From Oscillospiraceae bacterium (GTDB lineage: Bacteria; Bacillota; Clostridia; Oscillospirales; Acutalibacteraceae), in NCBI GenBank assembly GCA_025757685.1, contig CP107220.1:1819501-1883500 (forward strand): DNA of 64,000 nucleotides. The letters run 5' to 3'. Positions 15,859-22,810 of the stretch are shown here, one piece after another. The notes under the pieces were generated by a model. The model did no database searches. It had not been told where the DNA came from and saw only the letters and a program-made list of their open reading frames with translations. The translations under genes and the position numbers were made by a program. Each line of letters starts with the position of its first letter. Within the stretch, counting starts at the first letter, position 1.

Positions 15859-18204
15859 TTATCCTACCTCTACTTCTTCATAGATACTTGCCTCAAGCTC
15901 TCTAACAGCGGTTTCATATTGAGCCTTGCCGCCAAACAGCTTGACAATTTTTGCAGGCTTACCGTAATTGGCAAAATCCGCAAGGGAGAGAACTTTAATA
16001 TCCTCAACTTCTGTGATACCTTGGTTCATATACTTATCCAGCAATATATCAAGAACGGCCTGTGCGTCGGCAGAATACTTGCTGAAAAAGTCTTTTTTCT
16101 TAACATTGTTAGCCCGTTCTTTTCGGGTCAGCGGCTTTTTACCATATGCCACATAACAGATGAAATCGAAATCGTCCACATCTTCCATACCTTGGTCTGC
16201 TTTCAATGCTTTTAGATCAATGCCCATCGCCGTGAAAGATTCCTCAATAGTTTTCTTTTTGTCCGACGCTTTCCACTTGCGGATAAAATCGGACAGCGAA
16301 GCGTATTCACCCTTGATGTTGGTTCTGGTGTAGTCGATAATGTCCTCCTGCCTGAGGAGTTTTCCATTCGCATCATAAACTGAAACGGTCTTGTTGATAA
16401 TTTTTACCTTGCAGCCATCTCTGTCAACGACGGGCGTTTCCACAGGGTCATCAGGAGGCTGCATACCTCCACCACCGCCACGACCGCTACCCTCTGGCTT
16501 GGAGCCGCCATGCTGGAAGCCCTCATCCTGCTCAACCGGGCCGTCCCAATCCGGGTCGGAAAATAGCCTTGTCACATTCCGAAAGTCCATGACAACAAAA
16601 TGTGTTTTGCCGTCTTTTTCTCTGATACGGGTTCCACGCCCGATAATCTGCTTGAAAGTGGTCATGCTCTCAACCGTCTTGTCAAGAACAATGAGCTTGG
16701 TCATCTTGCAGTCAGCTCCGGTGGAAAGCAGTTCCGATGTTGTTGCAATAACGGGATACGGTTCGGATACAGAGATGAAATAGTCAAGTTTGGACTTGCC
16801 GTATACATCTGAGCCAGTAATTCTCACGCAATAGTCCGGGTTCTCCTTCACCATATCCTGATTATAGTTGGTAAGGGCAATTCTCATGCGTTCTGCATGA
16901 TCTTCGGAAGCGCAGAAGACGATAGTTTTCTGCATTCTGTCGGTGCTTTTCAGATATTCCGTAATTTCCCTTGCAACCTCATCAATGCGGTCTTGGAGAA
17001 TGATAGTGTAATCGTAATCCCGGTTGTTGTAAATGCGGTCTTCAATGACATTGCCGAAAATATCGGTCTGCCCCTGATATGGTCTCCAGCCGTCTCCGAT
17101 GTTGGTTGTGATATTGATGACCTTAAACGGGGCAAGGAAGCCGTCCTCAATGCCCTGTTTTAAGCTGTAAATATAAACCGGCTCTCCAAAATAATCTATG
17201 TTCGATACCTTTTCACTTTCCTTTGGAGTAGCGGTCATACCGATCTGAGTGGCAGAAGAAAAGTATTCCAAAACCTTGCGCCAGTTACTATCTTCCTTTG
17301 CGCTTCCTCGGTGACACTCGTCTACAATAATAAGATCGAAATATTCTGCCGGTATCTGCCTGAAATGTTCTTCATCGTTCTGACCCACCATCTGATGATA
17401 GAGGGCAAAATTCACTTCATGGGATGCAATTTCTCTCAAACATTCTTTGTCAGAAAAATCAACCTTGTAAATTGTCTTTTCAAGCGGTGCGAAGTCCTGT
17501 GCAATACTTTGGTCTACAAGAATATTTCTGTCCGCTAAATACAAAATTCTCTTTTTAAGGTCAGAACGGAGCAGACGATATACAATCTGAAAAGCAGTAT
17601 ATGTTTTGCCTGTTCCGGTAGCCATGACAAGCAGCAATCTCTGCTGTCCTCTTGCAATTGCTTCCACCGTTCTGTTCACTGCATTTCGCTGATAATATCT
17701 TGGCGGATAAGTACTCTGAGATGAATAATACGGCTGGGAAACAATTTTCTTTTCCACGACAGAAATGCCATTTCCACCATTTAGCTCCGCATAGTAACGT
17801 GCAATCAGCTCATCTTGTGTCGGAAATTTCTCCAATTCAATCTGTTGCTCCTGTCCGGTCAGAAAATCATGCTCATAGAAAGCGTCACCGTTTGACGAAT
17901 ATGCAAACGGCAAATCCATCATCTGAGCATAGGTCATCGCTTGCTGCAATCCATGAGATACAGAGTGATTGTTATCCTTTGCTTCCACAACGGCAATCGG
18001 CTTGCCATCGTTTAAGTACAACAAATAATCGACAAACTTGGGTTTACTGCGAACTACGATATTGCCCCTGATGTTGATGCGACCATCTGTGATTCTGGTC
18101 TCCATCGTGATATGACCTTTCCAGCCTTTCAGAATAGCAGGAGTAATATAATTCAATTTGATATCTTCTTCTGTCATTTGTTTCTTTGATAAAACAATAC
18201 TCAT
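15859..18204 (-). CDS. hsdR: Type I restriction endonuclease subunit HsdR (EcoEI-like)
   Basis: A 781-residue protein, close to the EcoEI-type subunit (~810) and shorter than EcoKI HsdR. The N-terminal nuclease region has 'KPIAVVEAKDN' (PD-ExK type). The translocase has Walker A 'ATGTGKTYTAF' (~res 195), 'VDECHRGSA' (~300), 'GMTATP' (~325) and 'QIIGRGTRIRE' (~540). The C-terminus resembles the EcoEI_R_C domain. It pumps DNA past the bound complex and cuts unmethylated targets. GGAGG precedes ATG 18204. A small XRE gene lies directly upstream and may delay its expression. Confidence 0.93.
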   Translation of the reverse strand: MSIVLSKKQMTEEDIKLNYITPAILKGWKGHITMETRITDGRINIRGNIVVRSKPKFVDYLLYLNDGKPIAVVEAKDNNHSVSHGLQQAMTYAQMMDLPFAYSSNGDAFYEHDFLTGQEQQIELEKFPTQDELIARYYAELNGGNGISVVEKKIVSQPYYSSQSTYPPRYYQRNAVNRTVEAIARGQQRLLLVMATGTGKTYTAFQIVYRLLRSDLKKRILYLADRNILVDQSIAQDFAPLEKTIYKVDFSDKECLREIASHEVNFALYHQMVGQNDEEHFRQIPAEYFDLIIVDECHRGSAKEDSNWRKVLEYFSSATQIGMTATPKESEKVSNIDYFGEPVYIYSLKQGIEDGFLAPFKVINITTNIGDGWRPYQGQTDIFGNVIEDRIYNNRDYDYTIILQDRIDEVAREITEYLKSTDRMQKTIVFCASEDHAERMRIALTNYNQDMVKENPDYCVRITGSDVYGKSKLDYFISVSEPYPVIATTSELLSTGADCKMTKLIVLDKTVESMTTFKQIIGRGTRIREKDGKTHFVVMDFRNVTRLFSDPDWDGPVEQDEGFQHGGSKPEGSGRGGGGGMQPPDDPVETPVVDRDGCKVKIINKTVSVYDANGKLLRQEDIIDYTRTNIKGEYASLSDFIRKWKASDKKKTIEESFTAMGIDLKALKADQGMEDVDDFDFICYVAYGKKPLTRKERANNVKKKDFFSKYSADAQAVLDILLDKYMNQGITEVEDIKVLSLADFANYGKPAKIVKLFGGKAQYETAVRELEASIYEEVEVG

Positions 18205-18222
18205 CAGTATATCCTCCTTGCC

Positions 18223-18435
18223 TTAAGCTGTCTGTTCTGGAATGATATCCAGAATATCATCTATGGAGCAATTTAACACTCCGCATATTTTAACCAAAAC
18301 CTCCACTCGGACATCTTCGTTCTTTCCCAGTTTTGCCATGGCATTTGTACTAATTTTTGCTGCCTTAATAAGTTCCGTCTTGCTCATACCACGATCAATA
18401 AGAATTTTCCATAATTTATTATAACAAACAGCCAT
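18223..18435 (-). CDS. Small XRE/Cro-type regulator upstream of hsdR
   Basis: A 70-residue HTH_XRE protein ('MSKTELIKAAKISTNAMAKL', 'LVKICGVLNCSIDDILDI'). ATG 18435 is preceded by GGGAGG, and its stop is 18 nt before hsdR. Position and size fit a controller (C) protein that times restriction after entry into a new host. That role is an inference; the direct repeats just upstream (18457-18478) could be its operator. Confidence 0.8.
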   Translation of the reverse strand: MAVCYNKLWKILIDRGMSKTELIKAAKISTNAMAKLGKNEDVRVEVLVKICGVLNCSIDDILDIIPEQTA

Positions 18436-18456
18436 GTTTCAACCTCCCACAAACGC

Positions 18457-18536
18457 AACTTCTCAGGTAAACTTCTCATAATTTTGTGCTATAAAAACAT
18501 TATACCTCTTTTTTCTCAAATTTCAATTTCAAATTG
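18457..18536 (-). promoter_or_regulatory. Putative operator of the XRE-hsdRMS operon
   Basis: AACTTCTCA is directly repeated at 18457-18465 and 18470-18478 (13 nt apart), 20-45 nt upstream of the XRE start. Further up is a 13-bp palindrome CAATTT-C-AAATTG at 18524-18536. These are good candidates for regulator binding. The rest of 18537-18711 is AT-rich without a gene. Confidence 0.4.
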
Positions 18537-18666
18537 CAATTCTCAATCGATAAATATTTTGATCCAATCCGCATTCCTGCCATCCTACCATATAGCTAAA
18601 TTGTCAAAAGCACAATTCTGGAACTGCCATAAATACAATTCAAGAATTATCCCATCAAAGAAATAA

Positions 18667-18688
18667 GGCTGACCTGTTACAGTCAGCC
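18667..18688 (-). terminator. Possible terminator after tnpV
   Basis: A stem GGCTGAC/GTCAGCC (18667-18673 with 18682-18688), 24 nt past the tnpV stop. The following T-tract is short and broken, so its strength is doubtful. Confidence 0.4.
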
Positions 18689-18711
18689 CTAAGTAAAAAT
18701 TCTATATTCTG

Positions 18712-19062
18712 TTAGCCAAAAATCAGTTCTGCATTTACGATTTCTTCTGCCTGTGATTTCAGACTACTCATGTGTTGCACCCAGGCAAGTTGCTGAATTA
18801 CCTTATCCGGAGCCGGATTTTTCTCCAGAAGTTCAGTCATTATCTGTTTTACTCTACGGCGAGCTGTTTCGTCAATTTCCCATAAGTGCGGAAACAAGGT
18901 CCCCGTCAGAATCATGTCGTCCAAGAGTATTGGATTGTTTTCCACAAGAAACGCTCTGCGCATCCTGCCATACTTCCCAAGCGGTTTATCACTTGTGTGG
19001 TTCAACTGAATATCAGGGATAAGATAATCACCGCAACGGGTATAAGTCAAATTCTGTGCCAT
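18712..19062 (-). CDS. tnpV: TnpV-family transposon-encoded protein
   Basis: A 116-residue protein resembling TnpV of Tn4451-type elements: 'GDYLIPDIQL', 'PLGKYGRMRRAFL', and the C-terminal 'QLAWVQHMSSLKSQAEEIVN' plus 'AELIFG'. ATG 19062 has GGAGGAGTGACC upstream. Its function is not established; it travels with serine-recombinase transposons. Its presence supports the nested-element reading and marks the element's right part. Confidence 0.8.
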   Translation of the reverse strand: MAQNLTYTRCGDYLIPDIQLNHTSDKPLGKYGRMRRAFLVENNPILLDDMILTGTLFPHLWEIDETARRRVKQIMTELLEKNPAPDKVIQQLAWVQHMSSLKSQAEEIVNAELIFG

Positions 19063-19095
19063 AGGTCACTCCTCCAATCATTTTTTCTTTCACCT

Positions 19096-19473
19096 TCATT
19101 GTAATGGATGCTCCCATAAAAGTGAAGTTTGTAGACCGGTGGCTTCGAGCATAGCGCATATCTTCTGATAAACCTTTCGTGACGGTCTGCGATTGCCTCT
19201 TTCGAGCTTATAGTAGTAACTGGGTACAATCTCTATTTGCTCTGCAAAAGCCTTCAGCGAGAGCCCCAGAACCATTCTAACGCTCTTTAAAGCTTCCGTA
19301 TATGGTGTGGCAAGGAAATGAGAGAAATCATCATAGAGTAAAGACTCTTTAATTTCCAAAATATCCGCCAGTTTGACAGCTACATCATAAGGGATGGGCT
19401 GCTTTCCATTTTCATACATCACAACAGTTGATGGTACAATATCCAGCTTTTCCGCCAACTGTCTTGTTGTCAT
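19096..19473 (-). CDS. Tandem XRE-domain regulator, start region doubtful
   Basis: From ATG 19473 the protein has 125 residues with two HTH_XRE domains: 'QLAEKLDIVPSTVVMYENG' (~res 4-25) and 'SLKAFAEQIEIVPSYYYKLE' (~72-95). The open frame continues upstream without a stop to about 19610 and still looks XRE-like ('LPSDNLKYYRQRKRMTTRQL'), so the ATG at 19473 would cut off the first helix. No ATG, GTG or TTG with a good site appears there; the true start may be lost or atypical (an ATA lies near 19546). It may control the adjacent tnpV or the element's transfer. Confidence 0.65.
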   Translation of the reverse strand: MTTRQLAEKLDIVPSTVVMYENGKQPIPYDVAVKLADILEIKESLLYDDFSHFLATPYTEALKSVRMVLGLSLKAFAEQIEIVPSYYYKLERGNRRPSRKVYQKICAMLEATGLQTSLLWEHPLQ

Positions 19474-19620
19474 CCGTTTTCGCTGACGGTAGTACTTGAG
19501 ATTGTCGCTCGGTAAGTTGGTCTTTGGTTTTTCTTCAAAAAGTATCGTTAAATGGAGTAACAGCTTGCCCTGATAAAATTCACACAGCGATGTGTGATTG
19601 AAAATACCATTGCAAAGTCA

Positions 19621-19635
19621 ATTGGCTATATGGTA
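19621..19635 (+). repeat. 15-bp inverted repeat at right border of the nested element
   Basis: ATTGGCTATATGGTA, the inverted partner of 3503-3517. It lies 36 nt before the first HTH start and translates as 'IGYMV' in the frame of that HTH gene, like the recombinase C-terminus on the other side. Confidence 0.6.
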
Positions 19636-19671
19636 GTCAGAGTGACGATTATTAAATCGGAGGTAAATGCA

Positions 19672-19911
19672 ATGAACGGAGAATTAAATCATAAGCAAGA
19701 TACATTCGTTCCAGCTGGGACTGACAACCGGGCATATACAGTAGATGACCTACGAAACATTCTGAAGGTCAGCAAAACTTCTGTATATAGATTGCTAAGA
19801 AGCAAGTGTTTTCATTATGTTCGTATCGGTGGTCAGTATCGAATATCAAAAAAGAGCTTTGATAACTGGCTTGATGGTAAGGAAGGAGGAATTGAAGATG
19901 GCATTTGTTAA
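19672..19911 (+). CDS. Excisionase-type HTH protein (HTH_17)
   Basis: A 79-residue protein with a single HTH_17 domain: 'YTVDDLRNILKVSKTSVYRL' and wing 'GQYRISKKSFDNWLDG'. ATG 19672 follows CGGAGG. An in-frame GTG at 19594 would add 26 residues but has no ribosome binding site. It is the closest paralogue of the protein at 3206-3466. It overlaps the next gene by 14 nt, so four genes to the integrase are coupled. A likely role is DNA binding at att or promoter sites to direct excision. Confidence 0.8.
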   Translation: MNGELNHKQDTFVPAGTDNRAYTVDDLRNILKVSKTSVYRLLRSKCFHYVRIGGQYRISKKSFDNWLDGKEGGIEDGIC

Positions 19912-20599
19912 TATGTTCAACGAGAGAGTGGAGTTATTCAATCTAAAAGAGGAAAACGAGCGTTTAGCAGAGCTGTTCAGCGACGAAAAGCTTCAGGGGG
20001 AAACTCTGTGGGAAGCCTACTCCGTAAAGGAAATATCCAAGCTGCTTTCCGTTACCGAAGAAGAAGCCTTGAAGCTTATGAACTGCGGTATATTCAAAAC
20101 ATACCGTGTCGGAAATGAATACAGAGCTTCGAAGAAAAGTGTTGAGGAAAACAAAAAGGTCGTAAAGGCAGTTCTAACCTATCAGGACAAAAAGACTATG
20201 TCCGTACCCGATGTAATGAGAATACTCGGACTTGGAAAGACCGCAACATATCGACTCATCAATCAATGCCGTTTTAAGACTTACTTGGTTATGGGCAAAA
20301 TGAGGGTTGATGTGGACAGCTTTGAAGATTGGTATTCAGGTCAATTCCACTATGAAAAAGTGAACGGTGAAAGACCCGGCAAGAAATACGGCAAAACGCT
20401 CTCTCCTCTTGCTGTCGCAAAGGTGCTTGGCATCCCGAGGAGTACAGCAAATGACCTGATGAATGACGGTATCGTTGAGTTTATCTGGGTTGAAGGCAAG
20501 CGTCGTATTAAAAGGGAGAGTTTCGATAAATGGTACGGTTCACAGACTAAATATACCAAGGTCAAGGAAATCGAGGAGGTGGAAAACTATGTCGATTGA
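19898..20599 (+). CDS. Triple excisionase-type HTH protein
   Basis: A 233-residue protein with three HTH_17 modules in a row: ~45-90 ('YSVKEISKLLSVTEEEALKL'), ~107-150 ('MSVPDVMRILGLGKTATYRL') and ~175-222 ('LSPLAVAKVLGIPRSTANDL'). Each is followed by a wing ending in FDxWY or a variant. ATG 19898 follows GGAAGGAGGA. Three fused modules would let one protein bind three neighbouring sites, as expected for building an excision complex. Three-module fusions are unusual compared with the single-domain Xis proteins usually seen. Confidence 0.75.
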   Translation: MAFVNMFNERVELFNLKEENERLAELFSDEKLQGETLWEAYSVKEISKLLSVTEEEALKLMNCGIFKTYRVGNEYRASKKSVEENKKVVKAVLTYQDKKTMSVPDVMRILGLGKTATYRLINQCRFKTYLVMGKMRVDVDSFEDWYSGQFHYEKVNGERPGKKYGKTLSPLAVAKVLGIPRSTANDLMNDGIVEFIWVEGKRRIKRESFDKWYGSQTKYTKVKEIEEVENYVD

Positions 20600-20795
20600 A
20601 GATAAAGTCCGCAAATTAAATGGCGGTACATTTTCCAAAAAGAGTTACTCAGTAGAAGAAGTACAGTACATTTTAGGTATCACCCGTCAGACTGTATATA
20701 AACTTATCAAACAGGGTTGTTTTCAGGCGATAATGCTTGAAAACGGCTACCGCATTACAAAATCAAGTTTTGATAAGTGGTTAGATAATGAATAA
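20589..20795 (+). CDS. Excisionase (HTH_17) next to the integrase
   Basis: A 68-residue protein with one HTH_17 domain: 'YSVEEVQYILGITRQTVYKL' and wing 'NGYRITKSSFDKWLDN'. ATG 20589 follows GGAGGTG and overlaps the upstream stop by 11 nt; the integrase begins 13 nt downstream. Size and position match the recombination directionality factor (Xis) of tyrosine-integrase elements. Confidence 0.82.
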   Translation: MSIEDKVRKLNGGTFSKKSYSVEEVQYILGITRQTVYKLIKQGCFQAIMLENGYRITKSSFDKWLDNE

Positions 20796-20808
20796 GGAGG
20801 ATTGAAGA

Positions 20809-22272
20809 ATGGCTTCTATCGTAAAAAGAAAGAACCGTTATTCTGTTGTATATACCTACAAGGATGATGACGGTACCCAACATCAGAAATGGGAAACCTT
20901 TGATACAAATGCAGATGCGAAAAAGAGAAAAACTCAGATAGAATTTGAACAGCAAACCGGTACATTTATCGTTCCCACAGCTACAACCGTAGCAGACCTG
21001 CTTGAAGAATATTGCTCCGTGTATGGGGTAAACAACTGGGCGATGTCAACCTACCGTTCAAAGAAAGGTCTTATGTATAATTACATTATTCCGCTTATCG
21101 GAGATGTGAAGCTTGAAGAACTGACACCGAGACTAATGGATAAGTTCTATCAGAGCCTATTGAAAGTCAAGACAAAATCGGTGCAGAACAAAAAGCCAAA
21201 AAACGAATATCTGACTGTACATACCGTAAGAGAAATCCATAAGTTTTTAAGAAGTGCCTTTAATCAGGCAGTAAAATGGGAGCTGATGACAAGAAATCCG
21301 GTTCTCAATGCAACCCTACCGAAAGAGGAACATCAAAAACGAGAGATTTGGACAGCGGAAACGCTTATGCACGCTCTCGAAGTGTGCGACGATGACATTC
21401 TCTCTTTAGCTATCAATCTTTCCTTCGCCTGTTCACTACGAATGGGAGAAATGCTTGGACTGACTTGGGATTGTGTTGATATATCTGAGGAAAACTTGAA
21501 AGACAACAATGCTTCCATCTATGTAAATAAGGAGCTTCAGCGTGTAAACAGAGATGTAATGGAGGTTCTTGAAAACAAAGATATTATCCGTATATTTCCG
21601 AGAACCTTATCAAATACAAACACCTCTCTCGTTTTGAAAACACCTAAGACGAAAACGAGTGTGAGAAAAATATTCTTACCGTCAACCGTTGCTCAAATGC
21701 TGTTGGAGAGGAAAAAGCAGATTGATGAAATGAAAGAACTTTTTGGAGACGAGTATTTTGATTACAACTTGGTATTCTGTCATTCGTCAGGCAGACCGAT
21801 GAAAGGTCAGGTAATCAACCGTGCCTTGAAAAAGCTGATAAAGGATAATGACCTCCCCGATATAGTGTTTCACAGCTTCCGCCACGCAAGTATTACCTAC
21901 AAGCTGAAATGGAACGGCGGCGATATGAAATCCGTTCAGGGCGACTCAGGACACGCAAGAATGGATATGGTAGCCGATGTTTACAGCCATATCATTGACG
22001 AGGACAGACGCTACAATGCACAGAAATTTGAGGAACAGTTCTACAATGCCAAAGGACTGAAAAATGTTGAAGAAGGCAAAACTGCTCCTATGCCAAAGTT
22101 TGAAACCTCCGTTGAATTGCTTGACCCGATGGCAGAGGTTCAGGAAACTCCTGTAGAGGAAGAAGAAAATTCCGATGACAACAGTGTAGAAGAAAATGCT
22201 TCTCTGATTGCAAAACTGTTATCCAACCCGGAAGCAGCGGCGTTGTTAAAGGCATTGGCAAAAACAATATAG
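20809..22272 (+). CDS. int: Tyrosine site-specific integrase
   Basis: A 487-residue phage/ICE-type integrase. It has an N-terminal arm-binding region ('IVKRKNRYSVVYTYKDDDG'), a SAM-like core-binding domain (~60-165) and a catalytic domain (~185-420). The catalytic set is visible: Arg in 'ACSLRMGEMLGL', Lys in 'TPKTKTSVRKI', 'HSFRHASITY' (HxxR), His in 'GDSGHARMDM' and Tyr in 'DVYSHI'. An acidic tail (~435-487) is longer than usual. AAGGAGG precedes ATG 20809. It would insert the element into tRNA-Arg(CCU); the att site is 346 nt downstream. Confidence 0.95.
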   Translation: MASIVKRKNRYSVVYTYKDDDGTQHQKWETFDTNADAKKRKTQIEFEQQTGTFIVPTATTVADLLEEYCSVYGVNNWAMSTYRSKKGLMYNYIIPLIGDVKLEELTPRLMDKFYQSLLKVKTKSVQNKKPKNEYLTVHTVREIHKFLRSAFNQAVKWELMTRNPVLNATLPKEEHQKREIWTAETLMHALEVCDDDILSLAINLSFACSLRMGEMLGLTWDCVDISEENLKDNNASIYVNKELQRVNRDVMEVLENKDIIRIFPRTLSNTNTSLVLKTPKTKTSVRKIFLPSTVAQMLLERKKQIDEMKELFGDEYFDYNLVFCHSSGRPMKGQVINRALKKLIKDNDLPDIVFHSFRHASITYKLKWNGGDMKSVQGDSGHARMDMVADVYSHIIDEDRRYNAQKFEEQFYNAKGLKNVEEGKTAPMPKFETSVELLDPMAEVQETPVEEEENSDDNSVEENASLIAKLLSNPEAAALLKALAKTI

Positions 22273-22280
22273 ACCGAAAA

Positions 22281-22308
22281 AATGGCAATCCGCAAGGGTT
22301 GCCATTTT
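22281..22308 (+). terminator. Terminator after int
   Basis: AATGGCAA-CC/GG-TTGCCATT stem with a GCAA loop directly after the int stop, followed by TTTAAT. It would end the HTH-int operon. Confidence 0.75.
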
Positions 22309-22333
22309 AATGCCCAAATAAAGCCTTGAAATT

Positions 22334-22429
22334 GATACTCAAAATCAGTATAATAAAAACACGAATTTGATAAGATACTCGAAAATAACGAAAAAGTGCT
22401 ACGGCGATTTAGCACTCGCAACGAGTATC
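22334..22429. repeat. Repeats between int and att, possible integrase arm sites
   Basis: GATACTC occurs at 22334-22340 and 22374-22380, and inverted as CGAGTATC at 22422-22429. AGTGCT/AGCACT (22395-22400, 22411-22416) is nested inside. Short direct and inverted repeats near attP commonly bind integrase arms or Xis. The rest of 22430-22617 shows no gene. Confidence 0.45.
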
Positions 22430-22617
22430 AGATTAACTGAATGATGTCCCCCAAAAATCTTTGCATTTGCTAATACCTTGCTAAAATGAAGGGAAAAGAC
22501 GGCGTAAAATTAGCAGATTTCATAAGAGAAATTATTAACACTAAAATTTCGGAAAAGCCAGTAAAATCAAGGATTTTTGAGGATTTCGAGGGAATAAGAA
22601 AAGCCCCTCCGAGACTT

Positions 22618-22662
22618 CTCCTAAGCGGTAGGCCGGAGGTTCAAATCCTCTACGGGACGCCA
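22618..22662 (+). other. att site: 3' half of tRNA-Arg(CCU)
   Basis: From the anticodon loop CT-CCT-AA (22618-22624) onward the sequence reads as a tRNA: stem GCGGT, variable loop, T-arm GGAGG-TTCAAAT-CCTCT, acceptor ACGGGAC, G and CCA. Upstream bases do not pair with GCGGT, and no 5' acceptor (GTCCCGT) is present, so only the 3' half exists. This is the usual product of integration into a tRNA gene, with the crossover at or near the anticodon loop. Confidence 0.85.
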
Positions 22663-22663
22663 A

Positions 22664-22696
22664 AAGCTGCAAGCCACCCGGCCTTGCGGCTTTTTC
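22664..22696 (+). terminator. Terminator of the former tRNA-Arg gene
   Basis: A 10-bp stem (AAGCTGCAAG at 22664-22673 with CTTGCGGCTT at 22683-22692, one G-T pair) followed by TTTTT, immediately after the tRNA CCA. It is the chromosomal terminator left behind at the integration site. Confidence 0.8.
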
Positions 22697-22742
22697 TTTG
22701 CTTTTCCACGGCAGAAATTTGGCTGCCGCAGACAGGTAAGCC

Positions 22743-22772
22743 TTGACTAACAGCCAGGCAATCCAGTACAGT
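22743..22772 (+). promoter_or_regulatory. Candidate feoAB promoter
   Basis: TTGACT, 18 nt, TACAGT, about 40 nt before the feoAB start. No Fur box is obvious by eye. Confidence 0.4.
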
Positions 22773-22810
22773 AAAGAGATAGAAATATATGGAGAAAAGG
22801 AGACCGACCG

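Larger units (their letters stand above)
3467..19660. mobile_element. Nested Tn4451-like serine-recombinase element (limits approximate)
   Basis: This block separates two groups of HTH_17 genes that look like one split operon. A large serine recombinase is at its left edge, and TnpV and an XRE regulator are at its right, as in Tn4451-type elements. The cargo is a defence-like set. Near both edges lies ATTGGCTATATGGTA, at 3503-3517 on the minus strand and 19621-19635 on the plus strand, in opposite orientation. Exact ends and target duplication could not be fixed by eye. Confidence 0.5.
1..22662. mobile_element. Right part of an integrative element in tRNA-Arg(CCU)
   Basis: AT-rich DNA carrying a tyrosine integrase (20809-22272), excisionase-type HTH genes, a serine recombinase, TnpV and a restriction system. 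It ends at a 3' half of tRNA-Arg(CCU) (22618-22662), after which base composition switches to GC-rich core genes (feoAB). Tyrosine integrases usually sit next to one att site and regenerate the 3' part of a tRNA. No matching 5' tRNA half is present in the first 22 kb, so the intact tRNA and the other end should lie left of the window. That gltA-marR and the MATE fragment belong to the same element is inferred from their composition and position. Confidence 0.7.

Noticed and set aside
22618..22662. Complete tRNA-Arg gene
   Set aside because: The 5' half is missing: no GTCCCGT acceptor and no D-arm upstream, and the bases before the anticodon loop do not pair with GCGGT.
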